A stretch of DNA of 64,000 nucleotides from NCBI RefSeq assembly GCF_014596935.1, contig NZ_JACVXC010000001.1, positions 1 through 64,000 on the forward strand. Direction: 5' to 3'. Below are positions 9,045 through 18,687 of the stretch, one piece after another. Position 1 is the stretch's first letter; each line of letters begins with the position of its first letter. The position numbers were made by a program, and so were the translations under genes. The notes beneath the pieces are model-generated. The model saw only the letters and a list, made by a program, of their open reading frames with translations, was not told the DNA's origin and searched no databases. This stretch comes from Aestuariibaculum suncheonense (lineage in GTDB: Bacteria > Bacteroidota > Bacteroidia > Flavobacteriales > Flavobacteriaceae).

Positions 9045-10165
9045 AAAAAGCACTGATTCATGATTGGTATTATGTAAATGGAGGCGCAGAGAAAGTGCTT
9101 AAATCGTTGAATAACATTTGGTCAGATTTTGATCATTACGCTTTAATTGATTTTCTTTCTCAAAAAGATAGAGAAGAAATTTTTGTTGGAGATAAAAGTT
9201 ACGTTAATACCTCTTTTATTCAAAAATTACCAACCTCAAAATCTAATCATCGTAAGTTTTTAGAGTTCTTTCCATACGCAATTGAACAATTTGATTTATC
9301 TGAATATGATTTGATAATTTCCTCTTCAGCATCTATAGCTAAAGGTGTATTAACTAATTCTAATCAATTACATATTTCTTATATTCATTCTCCTATGCGT
9401 TATGCATGGGACTTGTATCATCCTTATTTAAAAGAGTCTAAGTTAAAGGGGATTAAAGCTTGGTATGCCAAACGCGTTTTAAGTAAAATAAGACTCTGGG
9501 ATGTTTTAAGTACGAATAGGGTGGATTATTTGATCGCAAATTCTAATTATATAGCTAAACGCATAAAAAAAGTATACAGAAGAGATTCAATAGTTATTTA
9601 CCCGCCTGTCGATATTTCTAGTTTTGCATTAGAAAAAAATAAAGAGGATTATTATGTTACAGCTTCAAGATTTGTGCCTTATAAAAAAATTGATTTGATT
9701 GTTGAGGCTTTTTCAAAAATGAAGGATAAAACGTTAGTTGTGATTGGGGATGGTCCAGAAAAGAAAAAGATTCAATCAAAAATGTCTTTAAATATAATTT
9801 TAACTGGACATATTGAATTTTCTGAGGTGATACGTTATTTTCAGAAGGCAAAAGCTTTTATTTTTGCAGCTGAAGAAGATTTTGGAATTGTCCCTGTTGA
9901 GGCTCAAGCTTGTGGAACACCTGTATTGGCATATGGAAAAGGAGGGGCATTAGAAACTATAGAAGATGGTGTTAGTGGAACTTTTTTTTATGAACAATCT
10001 GTAGAAGCTATTATTAATGGGGTTTCGAAAATAGATAAAATGGAATTTGCCCCTGAAAAGGTAAGAGCTAATGCTGAAAAATTTGGTAAAGAGCGATTTG
10101 AAAAGGAGTTTAAAGAAGTAGTAGAAATATTCTACAAAGACTGGAAGGAGAAAATAAATAATTAG
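9041..10165 (+). CDS. Glycosyltransferase family 4, WbaZ-like
   Basis: A 374-aa GT-B glycosyltransferase. The opening [19 protein letters not shown] and the [19 protein letters not shown] segment are typical of the WbaZ-like subgroup of GT4, often mannosyl- or related transferases. The C-terminal donor site shows [17 protein letters not shown] and [19 protein letters not shown]. The gene starts within the stop codon of the preceding membrane protein (ATGA). It is the last gene of the AT-rich part of the locus. Composition changes sharply after its end. Confidence 0.85.
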   Translation: MKKALIHDWYYVNGGAEKVLKSLNNIWSDFDHYALIDFLSQKDREEIFVGDKSYVNTSFIQKLPTSKSNHRKFLEFFPYAIEQFDLSEYDLIISSSASIAKGVLTNSNQLHISYIHSPMRYAWDLYHPYLKESKLKGIKAWYAKRVLSKIRLWDVLSTNRVDYLIANSNYIAKRIKKVYRRDSIVIYPPVDISSFALEKNKEDYYVTASRFVPYKKIDLIVEAFSKMKDKTLVVIGDGPEKKKIQSKMSLNIILTGHIEFSEVIRYFQKAKAFIFAAEEDFGIVPVEAQACGTPVLAYGKGGALETIEDGVSGTFFYEQSVEAIINGVSKIDKMEFAPEKVRANAEKFGKERFEKEFKEVVEIFYKDWKEKINN

Positions 10166-10176
10166 TTTTAAATAAA

Positions 10177-11580
10177 ATGAATGTTAAAAATATTTGTTGC
10201 CTAGGTGCTGGCTATGTAGGCGGACCAACAATGGCGGTTATCGCACAACAATGTCCACATATAAATGTTACCGTAGTCGATGTTAATGCAACACGCATAG
10301 CGGCTTGGAATGATGCCGATTTAGATAAATTACCAGTGTTTGAGCCAGGACTAGACAACGTTGTTGGTGAAGCACGTGGTAGAAACTTGTTTTTCTCTAC
10401 GGATGTTGATCAAGCCATCGATGAAGCCGATATGATATTCATTTCTGTGAATACACCTACAAAAACCTATGGTAAAGGTAAGGGTATGGCGGCTGATTTA
10501 AAGTATATCGAGTTGTGTGCGCGACAGATTGCTTCAGTTTCAAAGACAAACAAAATAGTCGTTGAAAAATCCACATTGCCGGTACGTACAGCTTCTGCTA
10601 TTAAAAATATTTTAGATCATACGGGTAATGGTGTGGAGTTTCAGATTTTATCTAACCCTGAATTTTTAGCAGAAGGTACAGCTGTAGACGATTTATTGGC
10701 TCCAGATCGTGTGTTGATTGGCGGAGATACGTCGGATAAAGGTCAGGAGGCCATTCAGGCTTTGGTGGATGTCTATGCCCATTGGGTGCCTAAAGAACGC
10801 ATTTTAACCACTAATGTGTGGTCTTCGGAATTGTCGAAACTTACTGCTAATGCCTTTTTGGCGCAGCGTGTGTCTTCCATCAATTCTATGTCGGCGCTTT
10901 GTGAAAAAACCGGAGCCGATGTGAATGAAGTGGCAAAAGCTATTGGACTAGACTCCAGGATAGGCTCTAAGTTCTTAAAATCTTCTGTTGGCTTTGGAGG
11001 GTCTTGTTTTCAAAAAGATATCTTAAATCTTGTTTATATTGCCAAAACCTATGGATTAAACGAAGTGGCTGATTACTGGGAGCAGGTCATCATTATGAAC
11101 GATTATCAAAAAAATCGTTTTTCAAACAATATTGTTTCTACACTCTATAATACGGTTTCAGGTAAAAAAATAACCTTTTTAGGTTGGGCGTTTAAAAAGG
11201 ATACCAACGATACCCGTGAGTCTGCAGCGATTCAAGTAGCTGATAATTTACTGAATGAACAAGCGCATATTGCGGTGTACGATCCTAAGGTAACCGAAGA
11301 ACGTATTTACGCCGATTTAGATTATTTAAATACTCGTGCTGAAGAAGAAAACAGAAGTTTATTGAATGTTAAAAACGATCCGTATGAGGCGTGTAAAGAT
11401 TCCCATGCTATTGCGGTCTTAACTGAGTGGGATGAGTTTAAAACTTACGATTGGCAAGCTATTTATGATAACATGTTAAAGCCAGCTTTTGTTTTTGATG
11501 GTCGTGGTATTTTAGATATAAAATCTTTAGAAAATATTGGTTTTGTATGTTATTCAATAGGAAAAGGTTTCAATAAATAA
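10177..11580 (+). CDS. ugd: UDP-glucose 6-dehydrogenase
   Basis: A 467-aa enzyme that oxidises UDP-Glc to UDP-GlcA with two NAD+. Motifs include the Rossmann loop LGAGYVGG (residues 9-16), [28 protein letters not shown], the invariant Lys221 in [11 protein letters not shown], and the catalytic Cys277 in [10 protein letters not shown]. The sequence follows the longer animal/plant form of the enzyme (VGGPT start, [25 protein letters not shown] near the C-terminus) rather than the short bacterial form. It supplies UDP-GlcA to the adjacent decarboxylase and to the epimerase at the start of the locus. It lies 11 bases after the last AT-rich gene, and GC content rises visibly here. Confidence 0.93.
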   Translation: MNVKNICCLGAGYVGGPTMAVIAQQCPHINVTVVDVNATRIAAWNDADLDKLPVFEPGLDNVVGEARGRNLFFSTDVDQAIDEADMIFISVNTPTKTYGKGKGMAADLKYIELCARQIASVSKTNKIVVEKSTLPVRTASAIKNILDHTGNGVEFQILSNPEFLAEGTAVDDLLAPDRVLIGGDTSDKGQEAIQALVDVYAHWVPKERILTTNVWSSELSKLTANAFLAQRVSSINSMSALCEKTGADVNEVAKAIGLDSRIGSKFLKSSVGFGGSCFQKDILNLVYIAKTYGLNEVADYWEQVIIMNDYQKNRFSNNIVSTLYNTVSGKKITFLGWAFKKDTNDTRESAAIQVADNLLNEQAHIAVYDPKVTEERIYADLDYLNTRAEEENRSLLNVKNDPYEACKDSHAIAVLTEWDEFKTYDWQAIYDNMLKPAFVFDGRGILDIKSLENIGFVCYSIGKGFNK

Positions 11581-11587
11581 TTTAAAG

Positions 11588-12574
11588 ATGAATAGGGTTC
11601 TAATAACAGGTGCTGCTGGATTTTTAGGATCACATTTATGTGATCGGTTTATTAAAGAAGGTTTTTATGTTATTGGCATGGATAATTTTATTACCGGCGA
11701 CCTAAAGAATCTCGGGCATTTAGAGAATCATCCGAATTTTGAGTTTATAGAGCACGATGTTACCGAGTTTATTCAAATAGAAGGAGAATTAGATTATATT
11801 CTTCATTTTGCCTCGCCAGCCAGTCCGATAGACTATCTTAAAATACCTATTCAAACCTTGAAAGTAGGTTCTTTAGGAACGCATAATCTGTTAGGTTTAG
11901 CCAAAGCGAAAAACGCAAGGATAATAATTGCTTCAACGTCTGAGGTGTATGGCGATCCTTTAGTGCATCCGCAGTCGGAAGATTATTACGGAAATGTCAA
12001 TACCATTGGCCCTCGTGGGGTTTACGACGAAGCCAAACGTTTTCAGGAATCTATAACCATGGCCTATCACCGGTTTCATGGCCTGGAAACCCGCATTGTG
12101 CGTATTTTTAATACTTACGGACCAAGAATGCGATTGAATGATGGTCGTGTGATTCCTGCGTTTATGGGACAGGCTTTACGAGGAGAAGATTTAACGGTGT
12201 TTGGTGATGGGTCTCAAACGCGATCGTTTTGTTATGTAGACGATCAGGTGGAAGGTATTTACCGCTTGTTATTCAGCGATTATGCTTATCCTGTTAATAT
12301 TGGTAATCCGCATGAAATTTCAATTAGAGATTTTGCAGAAGAAATCATTAAATTAACAAACACAAACCAAAAAGTAATTTATAAGACATTACCTGTTGAC
12401 GACCCGTTACAGCGCCAACCCGATATCACTTTAGCAAAAAAACTATTACATTGGGAGCCTAAAGTGAATCGAGAACAGGGCATGAAGTGGACGTTTGATT
12501 ACTTTAAAACCCTGTCGGAAGAAGAGCTATTTAAAAGTGAACACAAAGATTTTAAACAACATATCAAAAAGTAA
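11588..12574 (+). CDS. uxs: UDP-glucuronate decarboxylase (UDP-xylose synthase)
   Basis: A 328-aa extended SDR enzyme that converts UDP-GlcA to UDP-xylose and CO2. It shows GAAGFLG (residues 8-14), TSEVYGDP (117-124) with Glu119 in place of the serine found in epimerases, the Tyr146-x3-Lys150 pair in YDEAKR, and [10 protein letters not shown]. The TSEVYG glutamate and overall similarity to human UXS1 separate it from epimerases and dehydratases. It directly follows ugd, so the two genes form a pathway from UDP-Glc to UDP-Xyl. Xylose is therefore a likely component of the polymer. Confidence 0.9.
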   Translation: MNRVLITGAAGFLGSHLCDRFIKEGFYVIGMDNFITGDLKNLGHLENHPNFEFIEHDVTEFIQIEGELDYILHFASPASPIDYLKIPIQTLKVGSLGTHNLLGLAKAKNARIIIASTSEVYGDPLVHPQSEDYYGNVNTIGPRGVYDEAKRFQESITMAYHRFHGLETRIVRIFNTYGPRMRLNDGRVIPAFMGQALRGEDLTVFGDGSQTRSFCYVDDQVEGIYRLLFSDYAYPVNIGNPHEISIRDFAEEIIKLTNTNQKVIYKTLPVDDPLQRQPDITLAKKLLHWEPKVNREQGMKWTFDYFKTLSEEELFKSEHKDFKQHIKK

Positions 12575-12575
12575 A

Positions 12576-13931
12576 TTGAGAACAACCCAAAAAGGACGTT
12601 TTTCGAAATTCATTAATCCGCTATCACGTTGTATTGATATTGGGCTCATGATTGGAACTATTTTTATATTTCCCATAAATTTCAATCATGTATATTTATT
12701 CCTATTGTATTTGGTGATCTTTTGGGAAGCCATTGCCTTTTATAATCGTTTTTACGAGGTACAACGCCACACAAGGTTGTTTCAAATCGTGGCTTTGTTA
12801 TTGAGGCAGTTTGTCTTATTGGCATTTGCCTTATACGCATATATAGGATTTTTTAAGCAGCCTAATATTAGTCGTTTGGCTTTAGGGGAATATTTGGTTT
12901 CTGTATTTCTTTTGGTATCTTTTTTTAAAATTTTAACCTTTTTTCTACTGAACAGGTATCGTGCTGTTTTAGGAGGAAACTTAAGAAATGTTATTGTTTT
13001 AGGAAATACGGAAAAGTCCAGACAATTAATTAAAATTTTTAACACCAAACTTCATTTTGGTTATAAGTTTAAGAAACAGTTTGTGGTTAAAGATGATGAC
13101 TTTTCTCTAAAAAAATGTTTCGATTATGTTGTTGATAACGATATCAATGAGATATACTTTTCGGTAGCTGATTTATCAAATAAACAGATTAACAAACTTA
13201 TCGATTTTGCCGATAATAATTTAAAAGAGTTAAAATTCATCCCCGATAATAAGGATATTTATTCAAGAAAATTAAAATATGAGTATTACGATTATATCCC
13301 AATCTTATCTTTAAGAGATATTCCTATTCAGGAACCTGTAAATAAATTTGCGAAACGCGCCTTCGATATCATTTTTTCATCGTGTGTAATCATTTTTTTA
13401 TTATCATGGTTAACACCGATTTTAGCGATAATTATCAGATTAGAATCTAAAGGGCCAATATTCTTTAAGCAATCCAGAAATGGATTTAATTATAAGGAAT
13501 TCGATTGTTATAAATTCCGATCTATGACGCCCAATGACAATGCGCATGAACAACAGGCAACAAAAGGGGATATGCGAATTACAAAGGTGGGTGCTTTTAT
13601 TCGAAAAACGAGTATCGATGAACTTCCGCAGTTTTTTAATGTGCTTTTTGGAGATATGTCGGTGGTAGGACCAAGACCTCATATGGTGAAACATACCAAT
13701 ATGTATGCAGAGCGAATCGATAAATTTATGGTGCGCCACTTTGTGAAACCTGGTATTACCGGTTTAGCTCAAACCAGTGGATTTAGAGGTGAGATAGAAA
13801 CCGATAAGGATATTGTAAACCGCGTTAAATACGATATATTCTACATTGAAAACTGGTCCTTATTACTTGACTTAAAAATTGTAATACAGACGTTTTTAAA
13901 TGCTGTTAAAGGTGAAGAAAAAGCATATTAA
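12576..13931 (+). CDS. Undecaprenyl-phosphate sugar phosphotransferase (WcaJ type)
   Basis: Initiating enzyme that transfers a sugar 1-phosphate, usually glucose-1-P, to undecaprenyl phosphate at the inner membrane. The N-terminal half holds four or five membrane helices and a CoA-binding-like fold. The C-terminal half is the bacterial sugar transferase domain, starting KRAFDIIFS, with GPIFFKQSRNGFNYKEFDCYKFRSM, SIDELPQFFNVLFGDMSVVGPRP and KPGITGLAQ. I place the start at TTG 12576 (LRTTQKGRFSKF), two bases after the uxs stop, giving 451 aa. Longer starts back to 12495 would run inside uxs and add a sequence unlike the family N-terminus. Confidence 0.88.
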   Translation: MRTTQKGRFSKFINPLSRCIDIGLMIGTIFIFPINFNHVYLFLLYLVIFWEAIAFYNRFYEVQRHTRLFQIVALLLRQFVLLAFALYAYIGFFKQPNISRLALGEYLVSVFLLVSFFKILTFFLLNRYRAVLGGNLRNVIVLGNTEKSRQLIKIFNTKLHFGYKFKKQFVVKDDDFSLKKCFDYVVDNDINEIYFSVADLSNKQINKLIDFADNNLKELKFIPDNKDIYSRKLKYEYYDYIPILSLRDIPIQEPVNKFAKRAFDIIFSSCVIIFLLSWLTPILAIIIRLESKGPIFFKQSRNGFNYKEFDCYKFRSMTPNDNAHEQQATKGDMRITKVGAFIRKTSIDELPQFFNVLFGDMSVVGPRPHMVKHTNMYAERIDKFMVRHFVKPGITGLAQTSGFRGEIETDKDIVNRVKYDIFYIENWSLLLDLKIVIQTFLNAVKGEEKAY

Positions 13932-14683
13932 TGGATGGTTTAGTTTCAATAGTAACGCCTTCTTTTAATTCGGCAAAGTATATTACTGAAACTATTCAAT
14001 CGGTTCTTAATCAAACGTATCAACATTGGGAATGGATTATTGTTGATGATGGCTCGACTGATAATACGATTGATATTGTAAAATCATTTATTTCTAGAGA
14101 TTCGAGAATACAATTCATTCAGTTAGCATCCAATTCAGGTCCGGCTATTGCCAGAAACAAAGGGATTGATCAAATTAGCGGTCAGTACATGACCTTCTTG
14201 GATTCCGATGATATCTGGTTTCCGGATTTTATTGAAAATAGCATCAAGACCATTAAAATTACTAAAATTCCGTTTGTATTTTCATCTTATAAAAGAGCAG
14301 ACGAGGATTTAAATTTTGTGTATTCCGATTTTATTGTGCCTAAAAAGGTGACGTATTACGACATACTCAAGTCTAATTCCATTAGTTGCTTAACGGCTTT
14401 TTTAGATGTTAGTGTTTTAGGAAAAAAACATATGCCTGAAATTAAAAAAAGACAGGACATGGGTTTGTGGCTTCAGTATTTAAAAGAGATTCCGTTTGCT
14501 TATGGTGTTCAAGAGTCTAAGGCCATTTACAGAATTCGAAAACATTCGCTTTCCAGAAATAAAAAGGGCTTAATAAAATATCAATGGCAGTTTTATAGAG
14601 AGGTTGAAAATCTAAACTTCATAAAATCAGTTTATTATATGTGTCAGTGGATGTGTAGAGGTGTTCTAAAATACAGAAACTAA
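13931..14683 (+). CDS. Glycosyltransferase family 2 (GT-A fold)
   Basis: A 250-aa inverting GT2 enzyme. The N-terminus is canonical: VSIVTPSFNSAKYI, then IIVDDGSTDNT (VDDGS at residues 38-42), SGPAIARNKGI, and the metal-binding FLDSDD (Asp91/Asp93). It is similar to TuaG-like enzymes of exopolysaccharide loci. The start overlaps the stop of the sugar phosphotransferase gene by one base, so it probably adds the second sugar to the lipid-linked unit. Its end overlaps the convergent CapK-like gene by 4 bases. Donor sugar unknown. Confidence 0.85.
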   Translation: MDGLVSIVTPSFNSAKYITETIQSVLNQTYQHWEWIIVDDGSTDNTIDIVKSFISRDSRIQFIQLASNSGPAIARNKGIDQISGQYMTFLDSDDIWFPDFIENSIKTIKITKIPFVFSSYKRADEDLNFVYSDFIVPKKVTYYDILKSNSISCLTAFLDVSVLGKKHMPEIKKRQDMGLWLQYLKEIPFAYGVQESKAIYRIRKHSLSRNKKGLIKYQWQFYREVENLNFIKSVYYMCQWMCRGVLKYRN

Positions 14684-16041
14684 ACAAAAGAGGTAAACTG
14701 CTTTAATTTGCCGCTTTTTTCACGGTTTAACCGCTCTTTCCTTTCAAATTGGATGGTTAGCCCGGATTCTAAATAGGTTTCAATTGCAGCTTTTATATTG
14801 GTTTTATCTGCATCAGATAAAGGATTGTTGCTAACATAACTGATTTTAAACCTATCGATTTGGGTTTGTTCAATAACAAATTCTTTTACGTTCCCCGAAT
14901 CTTCAATCACGGTTTTAGTCACGTAATAAAAGGTTAATCCGGCGGCCTTTTTTCCGCTTGGCAGCTTGACAATATCGTTGGTGCGGCCGGTTAAATGTTT
15001 AAGTATTGGGGTTTTCAAGGTGCTGGATTCTGCTAAAGTTCCTATATCGCCTAAGTCGTAACGAATAAAGGGGTGTGCTTTATTGTAGAGAGATGTAACA
15101 ACTATTCGACCTTCTCGATCATAAGGAAGAATACGGTTGTTTTCATCTAATATTTCTACATATAAATCTTCACTATTTACAATCCATTGATTTGTGATAT
15201 TTTGAAAAGCAATAATCCCTAATTCGGCTGCGCCATATTCGTTAATAATCGGAATCCCGAATTGCGTCTCTAAAAGCGTTTTATCATCTTCAAAAAGCAT
15301 TTCGGAAGTTGTCATACACAGCTTTAGTGTCGGACAAAGCTGTTTGAGTACAATCTCTTTTTTTTGAAGAAATTTTGCAAACTGAACGATGGGACTGGTG
15401 TATCCGTTCAAATATTCAAATTTGGTGGTTCTGAATTTCTCAAGGCATTTTTCTAATGCAGTATCGCTCAAATCGAAAACCGAGAAGCGATGCCTTTTGC
15501 TTAAAATATCTTTAAAACGTTCTTTGGAATAGCCTTTTTTGTCTAAAGGAATGCCGTAAAACCGAGCTTGTTTTGATTTGTTTAAATCAATTTCATACCA
15601 ACCATAGCAATCAAAAATGTCCGACCATGTTAAAGCATGACAAAATTTATCTTTTGCGAAAATAAACGGGTCTCCAGAAGAGCCGGAAGTCTTATTTACA
15701 AAAACTTTTTTTTTTGAAAAACCTTCAGAAAGTCTATGAGATAATGGTTGCTGTAAATCCCGTTTGGTCATAACAGGAATGCTGTTCCAATCGTCCGGAT
15801 TTATATCTTTTGCAAAGTTTTTGTAAAACGGATTATGTTTTAAATGATAGGTAACAATTGCCTTCTTTTGTGATTCTAAGTGTTCTGTGTAGTGTTCTTC
15901 AGGTAAGCTTTGAATTTGCTTTAAAAGTCGGTTAGTTTCCTCAATGGGAAAGCCTTTTAGCTTTAAGGATAGGTTAAACAAATTCAAGACGACACATAAT
16001 TTTTGTAAAGTAAATAAAAAAAAGTCGTGAATTCGAGGCAT
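14680..16041 (-). CDS. CapK-like adenylate-forming enzyme (phenylacetate-CoA ligase family)
   Basis: A 453-aa protein of the PaaK/CapK (coenzyme F390 synthetase-like) group. Visible motifs are the P-loop-like TSGSSGDP (residues 118-125), NEYGAAELGII in the middle, FIRYDLGDIG, and GRTNDIVKLPSG near the hinge. CapK-type proteins are common in capsule and O-antigen loci and are presumed to activate a carboxylic acid for attachment to the polymer, but their reactions are mostly unproven. It is convergent with the polysaccharide operon, so it is separately transcribed. Context favours polysaccharide decoration over phenylacetate catabolism, since no other paa genes accompany it. Confidence 0.78.
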   Translation of the reverse strand: MPRIHDFFLFTLQKLCVVLNLFNLSLKLKGFPIEETNRLLKQIQSLPEEHYTEHLESQKKAIVTYHLKHNPFYKNFAKDINPDDWNSIPVMTKRDLQQPLSHRLSEGFSKKKVFVNKTSGSSGDPFIFAKDKFCHALTWSDIFDCYGWYEIDLNKSKQARFYGIPLDKKGYSKERFKDILSKRHRFSVFDLSDTALEKCLEKFRTTKFEYLNGYTSPIVQFAKFLQKKEIVLKQLCPTLKLCMTTSEMLFEDDKTLLETQFGIPIINEYGAAELGIIAFQNITNQWIVNSEDLYVEILDENNRILPYDREGRIVVTSLYNKAHPFIRYDLGDIGTLAESSTLKTPILKHLTGRTNDIVKLPSGKKAAGLTFYYVTKTVIEDSGNVKEFVIEQTQIDRFKISYVSNNPLSDADKTNIKAAIETYLESGLTIQFERKERLNREKSGKLKQFTSFV

Positions 16042-16047
16042 TAATTT

Positions 16048-16055
16048 TATTTTTG
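16048..16055 (+). promoter_or_regulatory. -7 element of purD promoter
   Basis: TATTTTTG is an exact match to the Bacteroidota -7 consensus, in the gap between the divergent CapK-like gene and purD. No convincing TTG lies at the right distance upstream. Transcription would begin near 16061, which is compatible with the purD start at 16144. Confidence 0.5.
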
Positions 16056-16143
16056 CTCACGGAAAAATCAGTTTTAGTGCTTAGCATTAAAAAACAATAA
16101 TTTGAAATCCCACGAAAAAGGGAAATCTAAAAACGTAAAACAG

Positions 16144-17415
16144 ATGAATATATTAGTTCTTGGTTCAGGGGGAAGAGAACATGCTTTCGCTTGGAAAATC
16201 GCTCAAAGCCCGTTATGTAATGAATTGTATGTAGCACCTGGAAATTCAGGTACTGCTAATGTAGCGACCAATGTAAATATTGGAGTAACCGATTTTGAAG
16301 CTATTAAAGAATTAGTGTTGGACAAGAAAATCGATATGGTCGTTGTAGGGCCAGAAGATCCTTTAGTACAAGGGGTTCACGATTTCTTTTTGAATGATGA
16401 TGAAATCAAGCATATTGCTGTTATCGGGCCGCAAAAAGTAGCTGCAGAATTAGAAGGTAGTAAAGAATTCGCTAAAGAATTTTTATACCGTCACAACATT
16501 CCAACGGCGGCTTACGAGAGTTTTACGGCTGAAACAGTTGAAAAAGGCTATGCCTTTTTAGAAACGTTAAACGCACCATATGTATTAAAGGCCGATGGTT
16601 TAGCTGCTGGAAAAGGGGTTGTTATTTTAAATGACTTAGAGGAAGCTAAAGCGGAATTAAAAAGCATGTTAGTAGATGCTAAATTTGGCGAGGCGAGTAC
16701 AAAAGTGGTGATTGAAGAGTTTTTAGATGGAATCGAGTTAAGCTGTTTTGTATTAACCGATGGTGAAAATTATAAAATATTACCAACAGCTAAAGATTAC
16801 AAGCGTATTGGAGAAGGGGATACCGGATTAAATACCGGTGGTATGGGAGCTGTTTCTCCGGTGCCTTTCGCTACAGACGAGTTTTTAAATAAAATTGAAG
16901 AGCGCATCGTTAAACCAACTATTGAAGGCTTTAAGAAAGATAAATTACCTTATATAGGGTTCGTATTCATAGGATTAATCAAAGTAGGAGACGACCCTAA
17001 AGTGATTGAATACAACGTTCGTATGGGCGATCCAGAAACAGAAGTGGTATTACCAAGATTGAAGAATGATTTCGTTGAGGTGTTACAGGCTATGGCTAAC
17101 GGCACATTAAATGAAATTGACATCGAAATTGACGAGCGTGCGGCGACTACGATTATGATGGTGTCTGGAGGATATCCTGAAGCTTACGAAAAAGGTAAAG
17201 AAATTACAGGCTTAGAAGCTGTTACAGAGTCTATTCCGTTTCATGCAGGAGCACAGTTAAAGGATGGAAAAGTAGTGACTACAGGAGGTCGTGTTATTGC
17301 GATTACCTCATACGGAGAGACGTACCAAGAGGCCATAAAAAAATCTTACCAAAGCATAGATAAACTAAACTTTGATAAGATGTATTATCGTAAAGATATA
17401 GGATTCGATTTATAA
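16144..17415 (+). CDS. purD: Phosphoribosylamine--glycine ligase
   Basis: GAR synthetase, second step of de novo purine synthesis: it joins glycine to phosphoribosylamine using ATP. The 423-aa protein starts MNILVLGSGGREHAFAWKI and has the ATP-grasp core with KADGLAAGKGVVI, AKDYKRIGEGDTGLNTGGMG and YNVRMGDPETEVVLPRL, all diagnostic of PurD. An in-frame TTG at 16102 would add 14 lysine-rich residues that the family lacks, so ATG 16144 is preferred. The 3' end overlaps a convergent small membrane protein gene by 6 bases. Confidence 0.95.
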   Translation: MNILVLGSGGREHAFAWKIAQSPLCNELYVAPGNSGTANVATNVNIGVTDFEAIKELVLDKKIDMVVVGPEDPLVQGVHDFFLNDDEIKHIAVIGPQKVAAELEGSKEFAKEFLYRHNIPTAAYESFTAETVEKGYAFLETLNAPYVLKADGLAAGKGVVILNDLEEAKAELKSMLVDAKFGEASTKVVIEEFLDGIELSCFVLTDGENYKILPTAKDYKRIGEGDTGLNTGGMGAVSPVPFATDEFLNKIEERIVKPTIEGFKKDKLPYIGFVFIGLIKVGDDPKVIEYNVRMGDPETEVVLPRLKNDFVEVLQAMANGTLNEIDIEIDERAATTIMMVSGGYPEAYEKGKEITGLEAVTESIPFHAGAQLKDGKVVTTGGRVIAITSYGETYQEAIKKSYQSIDKLNFDKMYYRKDIGFDL

Positions 17416-17637
17416 AAACGAGTGCGAAGAAACAGTTTTGTCTTCTTCGTTATTGTCGTTAAATTTTTTAAGTTGTAACATCCAGTACACGATAGCTACT
17501 AGACAAATCACAACAAAAATCCAAGATACGATACTTGCAGCGAACCAGTTTTCAAGTTCTAAAGCACGTAAAGCATCTAAAGGTTTAAAAAGAACATTAA
17601 CGAATAAATCCTGTATCGCATAAAAAAAGTCTTTCAT
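17410..17637 (-). CDS. DUF6341-like small membrane protein
   Basis: A 75-aa protein with one clear membrane helix (ASIVSWIFVVICLVAIVYW, about residues 34-52), an N-terminal amphipathic stretch and an acidic C-terminal tail ending in HSFL. It resembles DUF6341 proteins of Flavobacteriaceae, which I recall being found beside DUF6427 and upp as here. Function unknown. A good promoter faces it from within the start of the divergent DUF6427 gene, which supports real expression. Its stop region overlaps the purD stop. Confidence 0.7.
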   Translation of the reverse strand: MKDFFYAIQDLFVNVLFKPLDALRALELENWFAASIVSWIFVVICLVAIVYWMLQLKKFNDNNEEDKTVSSHSFL

Positions 17638-17743
17638 GAGTGTGTTATATTAATTTTTTAAGGCTCATGTCACAGTCAATATTTAAAATTTCAAATAGAA
17701 TTAATTTAAATATATCAGTTTCATAGTTAGTATATTTACGTAG

Positions 17744-17773
17744 CAAAAATACAAAAACGGTTAATGATAGCAA
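17744..17773 (-). promoter_or_regulatory. Promoter for the DUF6341-like gene
   Basis: On the minus strand TTG (17773-17771) is followed after 19 bases by TATTTTTG (17751-17744), a full match to the -33/-7 consensus. It points at the small membrane protein gene that starts at 17637, with a leader of about 100 bases, and its -33 element lies inside the first codons of the divergent DUF6427 gene. Confidence 0.6.
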
Positions 17774-18687
17774 GTCTTTTTAGTAAATCTAAGCCAATAA
17801 ATTTTGTCGTAGTACTTTTTATTACGCTTTTAGCTTTTACTATGGCTAGAATTCCAATAGTAAATCAACCGGTAACCATTGCTTTTATTTTTAAGCAGTT
17901 ATCGGTTTTTTTATTGTGTTGTATTACCATTTTGGTGGTTAATTTTATCATCTCGAAGAATAATTTAACTAAGAAAAACAACTACGATATCCTGTTGTAT
18001 AGTGTGTTCCTGCTTACGTTCGTGCAAACAACAGGCGATGTGAATATCTTGTTTTCTAACTTTTTTTTCCTGCTCGCGTTACGACGAATAATGAGTCTGC
18101 GCACAGAAAAAAGTACGAAGAAGAAATTGTTTGATGCCGCCTTTTGGATTGCCATTGCCTCCTTGTTTTATTTTTGGGCGATTCTCTTTTTTGTTTTGAT
18201 AATCGTGAGTTTATTGTTGTATTCCGACAACGATTTACGTCATTGGATTGTGCCTTATACCGGTGTTGCAACGGTATTTATATTATCGGTTTGTACCTCG
18301 ATTGTTATAACCGGAGATTATTTCGATTTGTTGCATATTAATCCTGAAATTGGTGCTGATTTTACAGCTTATAATACAGTAAAATACCTTATAGGAATCA
18401 CGATGTTGCTTTCCTTTGGTATTTGGGCTTCTATGTTCTATCTGAAAAATTTAAGAAGTAAAAAGAAGTCTTTTAGAGCCTCATTTCAAATTATTATTAT
18501 TGCCTTTTTAGTAGCTGCTTTGGTGATTGCTATGGCACCAGATAAGACGGGAAGTGAATTTTTGTTTGCCTTTGCACCCTTAGCGATTATCATTACCAAT
18601 TACCTGGAAACCATCGATGAAAATTGGTTTAAGGAAGTGTTTTTGTCGATGTTAGTTGTCGTGCCTTTTATTTTGCTATTGCTGTAA
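17764..18687 (+). CDS. DUF6427-like multi-pass membrane protein
   Basis: A 307-aa protein with about eight or nine hydrophobic segments and almost no soluble domain. It starts MIASLFSKSKPINFVVVLF, which matches the flavobacterial DUF6427 family. No catalytic motif is visible and the function is unknown. It is divergent from the DUF6341-like gene, and its 3' end overlaps the convergent upp gene by 12 bases. The stable grouping of purD, DUF6341, DUF6427, upp, DUF4254 and GT9 suggests a core flavobacterial neighbourhood rather than an acquired region. Confidence 0.7.
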   Translation: MIASLFSKSKPINFVVVLFITLLAFTMARIPIVNQPVTIAFIFKQLSVFLLCCITILVVNFIISKNNLTKKNNYDILLYSVFLLTFVQTTGDVNILFSNFFFLLALRRIMSLRTEKSTKKKLFDAAFWIAIASLFYFWAILFFVLIIVSLLLYSDNDLRHWIVPYTGVATVFILSVCTSIVITGDYFDLLHINPEIGADFTAYNTVKYLIGITMLLSFGIWASMFYLKNLRSKKKSFRASFQIIIIAFLVAALVIAMAPDKTGSEFLFAFAPLAIIITNYLETIDENWFKEVFLSMLVVVPFILLLL

